From Paenibacillus taihuensis (GTDB lineage: Bacteria > Bacillota > Bacilli > Paenibacillales > Paenibacillaceae), in assembly GCF_003386535.1 (NCBI RefSeq), contig NZ_QTTN01000006.1:62001-126000 (forward strand): a DNA stretch of 64,000 bases, read 5' to 3'. The notes under the pieces are model-generated. The model did not search any database and had not been told where the DNA came from. It saw nothing but the letters and a program-made list of their open reading frames with translations. Positions 26,507 through 35,847 of the stretch are shown one piece after another (within the stretch, counting starts at the first letter, position 1; each line of letters begins with the position of its first letter). The position numbers were made by a program, and so were the translations under genes.

Positions 26507-27901
26507 ATGGATAGTTTCTTTCGACTGAAGGAACGCGGAACAAATGTAAGGACAGAGATTATGGCGGGCCTTACAACTTTTATGACGATGGCATATATTC
26601 TTGCCGTCAACCCGGGTATTCTGGGCAATGCAGGACTTGATACTTACTCGGTATTCTTGGCAACGGCACTCGCAGGCGGTATTTTTACGGCAGCAATGGG
26701 CTTGTTCGCAAACTTCCCGGTAGCACTCGCGCCTGGTATGGGACTTAACGCGTACTTCGCGGCTACGGTACTCGCTTCGAAAGCAACGAACACGCCGATT
26801 TCACCATCGGTTGGACTAACAGCCGTATTCATTTCCGGTATTATCTTCTTCATCCTGACGATTACACAAATTCGTCAGCTTCTCATCGTAGCTGTTCCTG
26901 ACAGCTTGAAGCACTCGATTACAGTTGGTATCGGTCTGTTCATCACGATTATCGGTCTGAAGAACAGCGGCGTCATGACGATTGGCGTAGAGAATACAGT
27001 AACGGACATCCCTAAAGGTGTATTCACCGATGTTCTTGGTTTTGAATCCGTGTTCCATATGGGCAGCCTGGAAAGCCCAGACGTTTACTTGACGCTGATC
27101 GGCGTTCTGCTTATCGCGATTCTATTGGTGCTTCGCGTACCGGGCGCCATTCTGTTCGGTATTATCGGCGTAACGATCATCGCAATCATCACGGGCAACG
27201 TTGATGTTGCTGCTACATTGAAAGGCCAATCGTGGAGCCCGGACTTCAGCAAAGGCAACTTCTGGGACTTCGACTTCAAAGGCGCTTTCGATACAGGTTT
27301 GATCTCCATCATCGCAACGTTCACATTCGTTGAGTTGTTCGATACATTCGGTACACTCGTTGGTACTGCGAACCGTGCGGGCTACATGAAAGACCCTGAG
27401 AAGGGCAAGAAGCTTGTCGGTAAAGCAATGCTCGTTGACGCTGTCGGCGTTAGCGGCGGCGCAATCCTTGGTACAAGCACAGTTACAGCATTCGTTGAGA
27501 GCTCCGCAGGTATCGCGCAAGGCGGACGTACAGGTCTTACTGCGGTAACGACTGGCGTAGCGTTCTTGGCTGCATTGTTCCTGTGGCCGGTCATCTCGTT
27601 GATCCCGGGCTCTGCTACTGCAGCGGCACTGATCATCGTAGGTGTTCTGATGGTTCAATCGATCAAAGAAATCGACTTCCAAGACCTTGTCTATGGTATT
27701 CCTTCGTTCTTGACGATCGCGCTGATGCCATTCACGTACAACATCGCTAACGGTGTTTCGTTCGGTATCGTATCGTACGTTGTTCTTGCAACAGCTGGCA
27801 ATCTAGTGGGCAAGAAGGGCAGCTACAAAGTGCACTGGCTCATGTGGGTGCTCGCGATTCTGATCGTCGCACGTTACGCGTTTATCGGCAGCCAAGGCTA
27901 A
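26507..27901 (+). CDS. pbuG: guanine/hypoxanthine permease (AzgA/NCS2 family)
   Basis: 464 residues. The ATG at 26507 follows GGGGAGGG. It begins MDSFFRLKERGTNVRTEIMA, with GLTTFMTMAYILAVNP, then ALAPGMGLNAYFA and about twelve membrane helices. This is the PbuG/AzgA pattern. It imports hypoxanthine and guanine for salvage. Control by a guanine riboswitch in the leader agrees with this substrate. Confidence 0.93.
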   Translation: MDSFFRLKERGTNVRTEIMAGLTTFMTMAYILAVNPGILGNAGLDTYSVFLATALAGGIFTAAMGLFANFPVALAPGMGLNAYFAATVLASKATNTPISPSVGLTAVFISGIIFFILTITQIRQLLIVAVPDSLKHSITVGIGLFITIIGLKNSGVMTIGVENTVTDIPKGVFTDVLGFESVFHMGSLESPDVYLTLIGVLLIAILLVLRVPGAILFGIIGVTIIAIITGNVDVAATLKGQSWSPDFSKGNFWDFDFKGAFDTGLISIIATFTFVELFDTFGTLVGTANRAGYMKDPEKGKKLVGKAMLVDAVGVSGGAILGTSTVTAFVESSAGIAQGGRTGLTAVTTGVAFLAALFLWPVISLIPGSATAAALIIVGVLMVQSIKEIDFQDLVYGIPSFLTIALMPFTYNIANGVSFGIVSYVVLATAGNLVGKKGSYKVHWLMWVLAILIVARYAFIGSQG

Positions 27902-27936
27902 GGCAAACGTAGGCTTAAGTTAAAATAGAGAGAAAA

Positions 27937-27975
27937 AAAGGACAGCGCTGGACCGGCGCTGTCCTTTTTATTTTG
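27937..27975. terminator. terminator after pbuG, probably bidirectional
   Basis: AAAAGGACAGCGC pairs with GCGCTGTCCTTTT around a loop of TGGACCG, with A- and T-runs on the two sides. The convergent TetR gene ends at 27978. Confidence 0.85.
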
Positions 27976-27977
27976 CG

Positions 27978-28631
27978 CTAAGCGCGATACACTCCGTACT
28001 TGATCATATCGAGGTAATCATCGATTTCCTTCATCAGCTTCTCTTCAGCGCCGATAAACGGGTGAGGCTGCCCTTTATGCAGCTGCAAATATTTCATCGA
28101 CAATGCGTTCAAAGTGAGCGTGACCAGGCTGAATACCTTCTCTGGCGTAATGCCTTCACGCAGCGGCACCGTTTTGAGCAGATCGCCCTTGTAGATCATT
28201 TCCAGCATCTTCGGCGTCGTAAACCTCGATTGAAAGTCGGCAATGAGCTTCTCGATTTCCGCTTCGACGGCTTTCGGCGGGTGGCTGATAACGCGCTGCG
28301 TAATTTCTGTTTCTTGATGGTACTGCAGCGTGACGCGCTGCTTCGCGAGCACGATCTCCTTGATCCGGTCGAAGAAATCCGTCGTCTCAATTGCATCGAC
28401 CGCCTGCAGCGATTTCTCGATCAACACTTCCATCGCATGATGGACGACGGCGAGATAGAGGTTCTTCTTGCTTTTGAAATAATGAAACAAAATGCCTTTC
28501 GATATGCCGGCTCGCGCCGTAATGGTATCGGTGGACGTATTCGTGTAGCCGTTGCTGGCGAATTCCTCGATACAGATCGTCATGATAAGCTCCTGCTTCT
28601 CTTCAGGCAGCTTGGCGAAGGCGGGATACAC
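27978..28631 (-). CDS. TetR-family regulator of the adjacent ABC exporter
   Basis: 217 residues, GTG start at 28631 with GAGGTG upstream. The helix-turn-helix is near the N-terminus: CIEEFASNGYTNTSTDTITA and RAGISKGILFHYFKSKKNLY. The remaining three quarters is a variable ligand domain. It is the third gene of a minus-strand operon behind an ABC ATPase and permease. Two matching inverted repeats lie over the operon promoter, so self-control and control of the exporter are likely. The ligand is unknown. Confidence 0.87.
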   Translation of the reverse strand: MYPAFAKLPEEKQELIMTICIEEFASNGYTNTSTDTITARAGISKGILFHYFKSKKNLYLAVVHHAMEVLIEKSLQAVDAIETTDFFDRIKEIVLAKQRVTLQYHQETEITQRVISHPPKAVEAEIEKLIADFQSRFTTPKMLEMIYKGDLLKTVPLREGITPEKVFSLVTLTLNALSMKYLQLHKGQPHPFIGAEEKLMKEIDDYLDMIKYGVYRA

Positions 28632-28655
28632 AGCTTACACCTCAGTTCATAGGGG

Positions 28656-29453
28656 CTAGACCGTAATGTCTTTCCTACTATAATACCAGTGCCCTGCCAA
28701 TACGCAACCGACGATGACGACAGCCATAATCGTGATGTATTGCGGATCGAAGTCGTTCTCGGTTATTATCGTCGCCGCTTCGGCATACTTAAAGGGACTG
28801 ACATATTTCAGAAAGCTGAACGTGTCCGAGACGCCCGCGATAATGCTGAAGAAGTACATAATGAACACGAGTGCGAGCGAAGAAGAGACGACGGTTCTTG
28901 TTCGTTTCACAATGGTGGAAATGAGAAAAGCGACGCTAGCGAACGTCAGATGCATCAGAACGACCGCTGATTCCAGCAAGAAGAAGGTGGAGTAGGAGAC
29001 GTCCGCGCCTTTGGTGAATTGAAACCCGATGATGCTGGCTAGCACAATGACGATGTTGAAGATCAAGACGTTTGTGAACACGGCAGCCCATTTCTCCGTA
29101 ATAATCTGCTGTCTTGTGAACGGCTTCGCGAGCAGAAACTCAATCGTCTTCTCGCCTTGTTCCTTCGCGACAATATTCGATGCAAGCATAGCGGCAAAAA
29201 TACTTCCGAGCAGCGTATTCATCAAATGAATCTCGATCCCATAGAACCCAAGCGCCGTGCCCATCGTGAGCCGATCCATCCCGAACGCTTTCTTCATACC
29301 CTCGGGCATGGAGCTCATCATTTCATCGAGACTATGCTGCTGCTTCGCCATCTCTGGGAAGATGCTCAAATACAGCAAAATGATCGCGGCTATTATAATG
29401 CTCCAAATAATGAGGCTCCGCAGGTTTCGTTTAAATTCTCTTCTAAACAGCAT
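28656..29453 (-). CDS. ABC-2 type permease
   Basis: 265 residues and about six membrane helices. MLFRREFKRNLRSLIIWSII opens the first helix; NIVAKEQGEKTIEFLLAKPF and TRQQIITEKW are typical of Nat/ABC-2 permeases. It starts 14 bases after its ATPase gene and is followed by the TetR gene. It probably forms a homodimeric exporter with the ATPase. Confidence 0.86.
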   Translation of the reverse strand: MLFRREFKRNLRSLIIWSIIIAAIILLYLSIFPEMAKQQHSLDEMMSSMPEGMKKAFGMDRLTMGTALGFYGIEIHLMNTLLGSIFAAMLASNIVAKEQGEKTIEFLLAKPFTRQQIITEKWAAVFTNVLIFNIVIVLASIIGFQFTKGADVSYSTFFLLESAVVLMHLTFASVAFLISTIVKRTRTVVSSSLALVFIMYFFSIIAGVSDTFSFLKYVSPFKYAEAATIITENDFDPQYITIMAVVIVGCVLAGHWYYSRKDITV

Positions 29454-29467
29454 GCGCCATAACCCCC

Positions 29468-30355
29468 TTATTCTTTCTCATAATAATGAATGAAGATTTC
29501 TTCAAGCGACGGTTCCTCGATGAGGATATCGTTAAAAGGCGCGTCTGCGATTGCAGCAACAAGCTTCTTCATATCGCCGCCGTACAGCAGCTTCAGATGT
29601 GTACCGGCAGTCTCTTGCTTGATGACGCCGCTTAATGCAGACAGGTTGATTGCAGCTGGATTTGATGCGGTCAGCGTTACGTTCTTCAGGTTGTTTTTGA
29701 GCAAATTTTCGACGGATTCGACTTTAATCAGTGCCCCTTCTTTAATAATGGCCACGCGATCGCACATCTTCTGCACCTCGCTGAGGATGTGGGACGAGAA
29801 GAAGATCGTCGTTCCTTTGCTCCGCTCCTCCTTCAGCAGCTCGAAGAACGTGTTCTGCATAAGCGGGTCGAGCCCGCCGGTCGGTTCGTCGAGGATGAGC
29901 AGCTTCGGCTCATGCAGCAAAGCTTGGACGATGCCGACCTTCTTGCGGTTGCCGAACGAGAGGTCCTCGATTTTGCGGGTTGTATCGAGATCGAGCCGCT
30001 CCGACAGCTCATGAATGCGTCCCAGATTCTTATAATGATGGAAGGATGCCGAATAGCGAAGCAGGTCGATCACTTTCATGTCGTCGTAGTAGAAAATCTC
30101 CGAAGGCAGGTAGCCGATCTGTTGGCGAATGGCTTTGGCCTGCTTCACGATGTCTTTGCCGAAGATCGTCGCATTTCCGGAGGTGGGGAAAATAAAGTTC
30201 AGCAGCGTACGGATCGTCGTGCTCTTGCCGGCGCCGTTCGGACCGATGAAGCCGAATACTTCGCCTTCCTCGATTGAGAAGGTGATATTCGAGATCCCGC
30301 GGCTTTTGCCGTAGGTTTTGGTTAGCTGCTTGATGTCCACGATAGGTTGGGTCAC
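29468..30355 (-). CDS. ABC transporter ATP-binding protein (CcmA/NatA type)
   Basis: 295 residues. Walker A GPNGAGKSTTIRTLL, signature LSFGNRKKVGIVQALLH, Walker B LLILDEPTGGLDPLM, and FFSSHILSEVQKMCDRVAI. The C-terminal 80 residues form the extra domain common in ABC-2 export ATPases. It is the first gene of a three-gene unit (ATPase, permease, TetR). Substrate unknown. Confidence 0.9.
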   Translation of the reverse strand: MTQPIVDIKQLTKTYGKSRGISNITFSIEEGEVFGFIGPNGAGKSTTIRTLLNFIFPTSGNATIFGKDIVKQAKAIRQQIGYLPSEIFYYDDMKVIDLLRYSASFHHYKNLGRIHELSERLDLDTTRKIEDLSFGNRKKVGIVQALLHEPKLLILDEPTGGLDPLMQNTFFELLKEERSKGTTIFFSSHILSEVQKMCDRVAIIKEGALIKVESVENLLKNNLKNVTLTASNPAAINLSALSGVIKQETAGTHLKLLYGGDMKKLVAAIADAPFNDILIEEPSLEEIFIHYYEKE

Positions 30356-30390
30356 GCGGATTGGCCTCCTTTAGAGGATTAATGATATAG

Positions 30391-30440
30391 ATTGACTAAC
30401 GAGTCAATGTGATTGTAATCCTCGTTGACTGACGAGTCAA
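30391..30440 (-). promoter_or_regulatory. promoter with twin TetR-type operators
   Basis: Two inverted repeats share TTGACT-N4-AGTCAA arms: 30392-30407 and 30425-30440, with centres 33 bp (about three turns) apart. On the minus strand the upstream one supplies the -35 (TTGACT, 30440-30435), and 17 bp further is TACAAT (30417-30412) as -10. The other repeat covers the expected transcription start. A dimer on each site would block the operon. Confidence 0.75.
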
Positions 30441-30514
30441 TAGTCATTTTGGTTCGTGGAGAACAGGTTGTCAGTTCCGTCAATTCCGATTGGGATTACC
30501 GAAAGAGTGTGTCA

Positions 30515-30558
30515 AAATACGAACTTTTAAAGTCAATTATTATTTAATGTTCGTGTTT
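30515..30558 (+). promoter_or_regulatory. pair of convergent PurBoxes (PurR operator) of the pur operon
   Basis: Box 1, AAATACGAACTTT (30515-30527), matches the B. subtilis PurBox consensus AWWWCCGAACWWT at 12 of 13 positions. Box 2 is on the other strand (30546-30558; complement AAACACGAACATT), with two mismatches. The 18-bp gap is close to the 16-17 bp known for such pairs, and the pair lies directly before the promoter. PurR, relieved by PRPP, is the expected repressor; purR itself is not in the window. Confidence 0.75.
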
Positions 30559-30563
30559 TCGCG

Positions 30564-30592
30564 TTGACATTTGGTGGTGGGCTTGTTAAACT
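30564..30592 (+). promoter_or_regulatory. promoter of the pur operon
   Basis: TTGACA (30564-30569), 17 bp, TAAACT (30587-30592). The expected start near 30599 is about 32 bases before the riboswitch. Confidence 0.72.
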
Positions 30593-30630
30593 ACTAATAG
30601 TTAATACGCTAAAATTAAATCATACACACA

Positions 30631-30872
30631 CTCGTATATACTCGGGAATCAGGCCTGAGAGTATCTACCCGGAAACCTTAATTTTCGGACTACGAGCCTA
30701 AGCTGGAAGGAAACAGGTTGCCGCTATTATGGGGCAGCCTGATGTTGTCTTACTGCCCGTGTTTGCCAATATTTAGTTATGGATATCGGTGCCGGGCGCG
30801 AGACTGCTTTCCGCTATGGTCTTAAAGTCCCGAAGCCTTCCGGTCATGGAATGTGTGCTTTGGGACTTTTTT
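30631..30872 (+). ncRNA. purine (guanine-class) riboswitch controlling the pur operon
   Basis: P1 CTCGTA (30631-30636) pairs with TACGAG (30691-30696). J1/2 TATACTC, P2 around CTCGGGAATCAGGCCTGAG, J2/3 GTATCTACCC and the P3 arm CGGAAACC match the xpt class, though the P3 loop (TTAATT) is less standard. The C before TACGAG is the guanine-specifying base. A long leader follows. It ends with a terminator: AAAGTCCCGAAGC (30824-30836) pairs with GCTTTGGGACTTT (30857-30869), then T. With the PurBoxes it gives two-level control by guanine and PRPP, as in B. subtilis. Confidence 0.9.
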
Positions 30873-30940
30873 ATATCAACAAGATGTCGTTACCAACACG
30901 AGTATCCTATCTCCTCTTAAGAAAAGGTGGTCATTAGCAA

Positions 30941-31426
30941 ATGTCAGTTGAAGTGGGCGTCATTATGGGCAGCAAGTCGGATTGGGAAACAATGAAACTG
31001 GCCTGCGACGTTCTGGATGAGCTGCAAATCCCTTACGAGAAGAAGGTTGTCTCGGCTCACCGGACACCTGATCTGATGTTCGAATACGCAGAGACTGCCG
31101 CAGCCCGCGGTTTGAAAGTGATTATTGCGGGAGCAGGCGGCGCTGCGCATCTGCCCGGCATGGTCGCTGCGAAGACGATCTTGCCGGTCATTGGCGTGCC
31201 TGTGAAGTCCTCGAATTTGAACGGTCTTGATTCGCTGCTGTCGATCGTCCAGATGCCAGGCGGCATTCCGGTAGCGACGGTCGCGATCGGCAATGCAGGC
31301 GGAACGAATGCCGGCCTGTTGGCAGGGCAAATGATCGGAGCTTTTAACCCGGACGTGCAAGCACGCGTACAAGCCCGCCGCGATCGGATTCAGCGAGAAG
31401 TGCTGGAAAGCAGTGAGACGCTATGA
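30941..31426 (+). CDS. purE: N5-carboxyaminoimidazole ribonucleotide mutase
   Basis: 161 residues, AAAGGTGG ribosome site. [29 protein letters not shown] and [16 protein letters not shown] are the class I PurE active-site motifs. It moves the carboxyl group of N5-CAIR to form CAIR in purine synthesis. First gene of the operon; its stop overlaps purK by 4 bases. Confidence 0.97.
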   Translation: MSVEVGVIMGSKSDWETMKLACDVLDELQIPYEKKVVSAHRTPDLMFEYAETAAARGLKVIIAGAGGAAHLPGMVAAKTILPVIGVPVKSSNLNGLDSLLSIVQMPGGIPVATVAIGNAGGTNAGLLAGQMIGAFNPDVQARVQARRDRIQREVLESSETL

Positions 31427-32601
31427 GCGGGGGAAAGGCAGGTAACGGTAAAGGGCGGGTAATTCTTCCCGGCGCTACGGTCGGTATTCTGGGCGGCGGC
31501 CAGCTCGGCCGGATGATGGCGAATGCGGGAAGCGCGATGGGGTATCGGTTCGTCGCGCTGGATCCGACGCCGGATGCGCCGACCGGACAGGTCGCGCAGC
31601 AGATCGTGGCAGCGTACGATGACAAGGGCGCGGCCAGAGAGCTGGCGCAGCGCGCGGATGTCATCACGTACGAGTTCGAGAATGTCGACGCAGGCGTTGC
31701 GGCGATGCTCATGGAAGAATCGTATGTGCCGCAAGGCAGCGAGCTGCTCTATACGACGCAGCATCGCTTGCGCGAGAAGCGAGCGATCGAAGCGGCAGGC
31801 GTGAAGGTCGCGCCGTACGCGGAGGTGCGAAGCAGCGATGAGCTTCGCGAAGCGGCGGGCCGGTTCGGACTGCCGTGCGTGCTGAAGACCGCGACTGGCG
31901 GGTATGACGGCAAAGGCCAGTGGGTCATCCGCAGCGCGGACGAGATTGAAGAAGCGTTCGAGACATTGAAGCGCGCGGGAACGGATCTGGTGCTGGAGCA
32001 GTTCATTCGCTTCAGCAAGGAGCTGTCCGTCATTGCGGCGAGAAGCACGCAAGGCGAGATTCGCACATTCCCAGCTGCGGAGAATGTCCATGTCGATAAT
32101 ATTTTGCATCTGTCGATCGTGCCTGCACGGATCGACGAGGCGCTGCAGCGCGAAGCGGAAGTGCTTGCGGCTCGCATCGCTGAAGGGCTCGGCGTCGTCG
32201 GCTTGATCGCGGTTGAGCTGTTCCTGACTGAAGACGGCGAGCTGCTCGTGAACGAGCTGGCGCCGCGTCCGCACAACAGCGGCCACTACACGATGGAAGC
32301 TTGCCGGACCTCGCAGTTCGAGCAGCATGTGCGCGCGATATGCGGATTGCCGCTCGGCGACACGTCGCTCCTGACGCCGGTCGTTATGGTGAATGTGCTC
32401 GGCGAGCACGTTGCGCCGCTGCTGGATCTAGTCGCGAAGCCGGATGCTAGCGCAGAACGCCTCGGCGTCGCGCCTAAAATTCATTTATATGGGAAACATG
32501 AAGCCAAACATAAACGGAAAATGGGTCATGTCAACGTGCTTGCCGCGAATGTGGATGAGGCGCTGGCGTGGATTTCCGAAACGAACACTTGGAGGGTTTA
32601 A
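31423..32601 (+). CDS. purK: N5-carboxyaminoimidazole ribonucleotide synthetase
   Basis: 392 residues, ATP-grasp enzyme. [17 protein letters not shown] opens the N-terminal domain; [15 protein letters not shown] and [18 protein letters not shown] are diagnostic of PurK. It uses ATP and bicarbonate to make N5-CAIR from AIR, the substrate of PurE. It overlaps purE (ATGA) and is followed 5 bases later by purB. Confidence 0.96.
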   Translation: MSGGKAGNGKGRVILPGATVGILGGGQLGRMMANAGSAMGYRFVALDPTPDAPTGQVAQQIVAAYDDKGAARELAQRADVITYEFENVDAGVAAMLMEESYVPQGSELLYTTQHRLREKRAIEAAGVKVAPYAEVRSSDELREAAGRFGLPCVLKTATGGYDGKGQWVIRSADEIEEAFETLKRAGTDLVLEQFIRFSKELSVIAARSTQGEIRTFPAAENVHVDNILHLSIVPARIDEALQREAEVLAARIAEGLGVVGLIAVELFLTEDGELLVNELAPRPHNSGHYTMEACRTSQFEQHVRAICGLPLGDTSLLTPVVMVNVLGEHVAPLLDLVAKPDASAERLGVAPKIHLYGKHEAKHKRKMGHVNVLAANVDEALAWISETNTWRV

Positions 32602-32606
32602 AGTAG

Positions 32607-33902
32607 ATGTTAGATCGTTACAGCAGACCGGAAATGAGAGCAATTTGGACGGAAGAGAACAAATTCAAAGCATGGCTCGAGGTTGAGCTTTGCGCATGCG
32701 AGGCTTGGGTAGAGCTTGGCGTTATCCCGCGCGAAGATGTTGAGGCGCTTCGCGAGAATGCAACATTCAACATCGACCGCATCAACGAGATCGAATTGGA
32801 AACTCGCCACGACGTTATCGCGTTCACGCGCGCGGTATCCGAGACAGTCGGTCCTGAGCGCAAATGGGTACATTACGGCCTGACGTCTACTGATGTCGTA
32901 GACACAGCAATGGGCTATCTGCTTCGCCAAGCGAACGAGATTCTGGAGAAGGACATTACGAACTTCATCGAGATCCTTCGCGGTCAAGCGGTTGTTTATA
33001 AAGATACAGCAATGATGGGCCGTACGCACGGCGTTCATGCTGAGCCTACGACATTCGGTCTGAAGCTGGCACTGTGGTACGAGGAAATGAAACGCAACCT
33101 GGAGCGCTTCCGCCATGCGGCAAACGGCGTTCAATTCGGCAAAATCTCCGGTGCGGTCGGTACGTACGCGAACATCGATCCATTCGTAGAAGAGTTCACT
33201 TGCAAGAAGCTCGGCATCTCGCCGGCTCCGATCTCGACGCAAACGCTGCAGCGTGACCGTCATGCGGAGTATGTAGGTACACTCGCGCTGATTGCAACAT
33301 CGCTCGATAAGTTCGCTACTGAAATTCGCGCTTTGCAGAAGAGCGAATTCCGTGAAGTGGAAGAGCCGTTCGCGAAGGGGCAAAAGGGCTCGTCGGCTAT
33401 GCCGCACAAGCGCAACCCGATCGGCTGCGAGAACATCTCCGGTCTGTCCCGCGTTATCCGCGGTCACATGCTGACTGCGTACGAGAACGTAACGCTGTGG
33501 CATGAGCGCGACATCAGCCACTCGTCGGCAGAGCGCGTGATCTTGCCGGACTCGACGATGCTGCTCAACTACATGTTGAACCGCCTCGGCAACATCATCA
33601 AGAACCTGCAAGTGTTCCCTGAGAACATGAAGCGCAATATGCAGCGTACGTTCGGCGTGCCGTTCTCCGGCCGCGTCATGACGAAGCTGATCGATAAAGG
33701 CCTTAGCCGCGAGCAAGCGTACGACACTGTACAACCGCGCGCGATGCAAGCATGGGAAGAACAGCGCCAATTCCGCGACATCATCGAAGCGACGCCGGAG
33801 ATTACGGCGCATCTGTCGGCTGAGGAAATCGCAGATGCGTTTAACCCGGCTTGGCATCTGAAGCACGTTGATACGATTTTCAGACGATTGGAATTGATCT
33901 AA
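32607..33902 (+). CDS. purB: adenylosuccinate lyase
   Basis: 431 residues, start after [40 protein letters not shown] and the family signature [10 protein letters not shown] are present. It releases fumarate in two steps: from SAICAR on the way to IMP and from adenylosuccinate to AMP. It ends one of the tight groups of the operon; a 263-nt gap with a structured element follows before purC. Confidence 0.97.
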   Translation: MLDRYSRPEMRAIWTEENKFKAWLEVELCACEAWVELGVIPREDVEALRENATFNIDRINEIELETRHDVIAFTRAVSETVGPERKWVHYGLTSTDVVDTAMGYLLRQANEILEKDITNFIEILRGQAVVYKDTAMMGRTHGVHAEPTTFGLKLALWYEEMKRNLERFRHAANGVQFGKISGAVGTYANIDPFVEEFTCKKLGISPAPISTQTLQRDRHAEYVGTLALIATSLDKFATEIRALQKSEFREVEEPFAKGQKGSSAMPHKRNPIGCENISGLSRVIRGHMLTAYENVTLWHERDISHSSAERVILPDSTMLLNYMLNRLGNIIKNLQVFPENMKRNMQRTFGVPFSGRVMTKLIDKGLSREQAYDTVQPRAMQAWEEQRQFRDIIEATPEITAHLSAEEIADAFNPAWHLKHVDTIFRRLELI

Positions 33903-33914
33903 GGGCATGACTGC

Positions 33915-34083
33915 GCATGCATGAACGTCCTCCGATCGCTGTTGTACCTGGAATTCCTTTGAACAGTAAGTGATTAGAGGTAGGAATTCTTGTACAAAGG
34001 CGCAAATGACGTGCGTAGCTTAGGCAACGCACATCATTTCGCCTAGGCGAACGCTAGCGCTTCTTCGGACCGTTCATGCCTGC
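33915..34083 (+). ncRNA. structured intra-operon element, copy 1 (purB-purC gap)
   Basis: The core at about 33938-34002 begins CGCTGTTGTACC and ends TTGTACAAAGGCG. Its arms (TTGTAC..GAATTCC and GGAATTC..GTACAA) form a long hairpin around a conserved loop with GTAAGTGATTAGAGG. A second hairpin follows (33999-34016 with 34027-34043). The whole is closed by GCATGAACG (33919-33927) with CGTTCATGC (34071-34079) and TCCGA (33931-33935) with TCGGA (34065-34069). The core recurs at 40272-40336 with a covarying pair, but the closing stems differ. Function unknown; it could be a cis RNA, a processing site or a small mobile repeat. Confidence 0.55.
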
Positions 34084-34165
34084 TCCGTCACTCAACCTTA
34101 AGATCAACTGCAAAACTGAAACCTGCAACAAAATCAATACCAAGCCTAAAGGAGAGGGAACAGGA

Positions 34166-35053
34166 ATGACACAAGCGTTGTCCACGGCTGTGGGATATGT
34201 GAAAGCGCCGCTGCTTTATAAAGGCAAAGTGCGTGAGCTGTACGATCTTGGCGAGCATTTTCTGATCGTCGTAACGGATCGCATCAGCGCGTTCGATTAT
34301 GTGCTTGATCCGGCCGTGCCGGAGAAAGGGAACGTGCTGAACCGATTGTCGGCGTTCTGGTTTGAGCAAACGGCTGAGATGATGCCGAATCATATTGTAC
34401 ACACTGACGTGTACAAGCTTGGCGACCTCGTGACTGAGCCTGAGCTGCTGAAGAACCGCATCATGGTTTCGAAGAAAGCCGAGCGAATCGATATTGAATG
34501 TGTCGTTCGCGGCTATATCACCGGAGGCGGCTGGAGACAATATACAAAAACTTCGGCAATTAACGGCATCGAGCTTCCAGCGGGACTTCGCAAGAACGAA
34601 CGCTTCGAGAAGCCGATCTTCACGCCGGCTGCGAAGAACGATGTCGGCCATGACGAAGACATTCCTTTCGAACGGATGAAAGAGATGGTTGGCGCTGAAT
34701 TGGCTGAAGAGCTTCGCGACAAGAGCATTGCGCTCTATGAATTCGCTGCGGCGCGCTGCGAAGAGCGCGGCATCATCCTCGCGGATTGCAAATTCGAATT
34801 CGGACTTATCGATGGCAAAGTCATCCTGATCGACGAGATCTTCACGCCGGACTCCTCGCGTTTCTGGGCTAAAGACAAGTTCGCCTACGACGTCGAGATC
34901 GACAGCATGGACAAAGAACCGGTTCGCACGTATCTTCTTGGTTCCGACTGGGACAGAGACAGCAAACCAGATCCATTGCCGCAAGCGGTTGTCGAAGAAA
35001 CAACAAATCGTTACCTAGCTATCTACAAGGCGTTGACGGGCGAGGACTTGTAA
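34166..35053 (+). CDS. purC: phosphoribosylaminoimidazole-succinocarboxamide (SAICAR) synthase
   Basis: 295 residues. I chose the ATG at 34166, which follows AAAGGAGAGGG; the open frame extends 30 codons further upstream without a ribosome site. LYKGKVRELYDLGEHFLIVV, TDRISAFDYVL, VRGYITGGGWRQY and DEIFTPDSSRFW are SAICAR synthase motifs. It joins aspartate to CAIR. The length is that of the longer SAICAR synthase type rather than the roughly 240-residue B. subtilis type. It stands between two long gaps and so is translated separately. Confidence 0.95.
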   Translation: MTQALSTAVGYVKAPLLYKGKVRELYDLGEHFLIVVTDRISAFDYVLDPAVPEKGNVLNRLSAFWFEQTAEMMPNHIVHTDVYKLGDLVTEPELLKNRIMVSKKAERIDIECVVRGYITGGGWRQYTKTSAINGIELPAGLRKNERFEKPIFTPAAKNDVGHDEDIPFERMKEMVGAELAEELRDKSIALYEFAAARCEERGIILADCKFEFGLIDGKVILIDEIFTPDSSRFWAKDKFAYDVEIDSMDKEPVRTYLLGSDWDRDSKPDPLPQAVVEETTNRYLAIYKALTGEDL

Positions 35054-35067
35054 GCCACTCTCGCGTT

Positions 35068-35255
35068 CTATAGTGGATTTATCCAATAGAGAACGGCATT
35101 TATAGCTCAAATCGCATCCTATAATGGAAAAATCCACTCATTTCTGCTCGAAAAAGCCCTTTTGGCCTGTTTTGAACGAAAATGAATGGATAAATCCAAT
35201 ATAGCCAAGCAAAATCGCTGAATTTGCACAAAATGTGTGGATTTATCCAATATAG
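35068..35255. repeat. array D1: four palindromes spaced 51, 65 and 51 bp
   Basis: The units begin at 35068, 35119, 35184 and 35235, of the form CTATAGTGGATTTATCCA followed by a complementary TATAG-like arm. The spacer after unit 3 is GCCAAGCAAAATCGCTGAAT and on. The array is homologous to D2 at 45486-45672 (same unit, same order, same spacing). It lies right after purC and has no terminator T-run, so the operon can read through. Confidence 0.9.
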
Positions 35256-35601
35256 CCGGTGACCCAGCAAGCGTATCACGCACTCGGAGCCAGAACGGCA
35301 CGAAGTGCCGTTCAAGTAACAAGGACTCGTGAGCGAGGCAAGATGGCTCGATCACAAGAAACCCGCGAGCCAAGCAAAGATGGCTCGCACCATATAAATC
35401 AGGCGATGCAAGAGGCGGCGAATAGCCCCGCGAAGCGAGCCCATGATGCTCCCAAGAGCATCATGGAGAAATGTTTCAAGAAGTTACCGCAAGTAATTGT
35501 TCAAAGTTTCCGTTCGTTCAACAGCGACGTAGTCCAACATACCCGCGTTTTGCGAAGCTATTCCAACCCCAATTTCACATTTTCCAGGAGGCGACCCCCC
35601 A
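35256..35601 (+). other. purC-purS gap with several hairpins, no gene seen
   Basis: Three short perfect hairpins follow array D1: AACGGCA/TGCCGTT (35294-35312), GCGAGCCA/TGGCTCGC (35365-35388) and CATGATGCTC/GAGCATCATG (35442-35465). None has a T-run. The open frame across this stretch has poor codon use and no ribosome site. The last 15 bases carry the AGGAGG site of purS. Confidence 0.6.
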
Positions 35602-35844
35602 ATGAAGGCTAAAGTCTACGTAACAATCAAACAAAACGTGCTCGACCCGCAAGGCAGCGCAGTACAAGGCGCATTGCATTCCATGGGCTTCGATGAAGTC
35701 GGCAAAGTTCGTATCGGCAAATTTCTGGAGCTCAACCTGAGCACATCGGATCGCACGGAAGCAGAAGCGCGCCTGACGGCAATGTGCGAGAAGCTGCTGG
35801 CGAACACGGTTATTGAAGACTACCGTTTTGAATTGGAGGGATAA
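35602..35844 (+). CDS. purS: FGAM synthase, PurS subunit
   Basis: 80 residues, ATG after AGGAGG. KAKVYVTIKQNVLDPQGSAV and LHSMGFDEVGKVRIGKFLEL are typical. PurS bridges PurL and PurQ in the three-part formylglycinamidine ribonucleotide synthase. The gene is 3 bases from purQ. Confidence 0.96.
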   Translation: MKAKVYVTIKQNVLDPQGSAVQGALHSMGFDEVGKVRIGKFLELNLSTSDRTEAEARLTAMCEKLLANTVIEDYRFELEG

Positions 35845-35847
35845 ACG

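Noticed and set aside
34076-34165. A longer purC starting at 34076
   Set aside because: It would begin inside the structured element without a ribosome site; the ATG at 34166 has AAAGGAGAGGG directly before it.
35256-35612. A 117-codon plus-strand frame in the purC-purS gap
   Set aside because: It runs through array D1 unit 4 and several hairpins, has unusual codon use and no ribosome site, and overlaps the start of purS.
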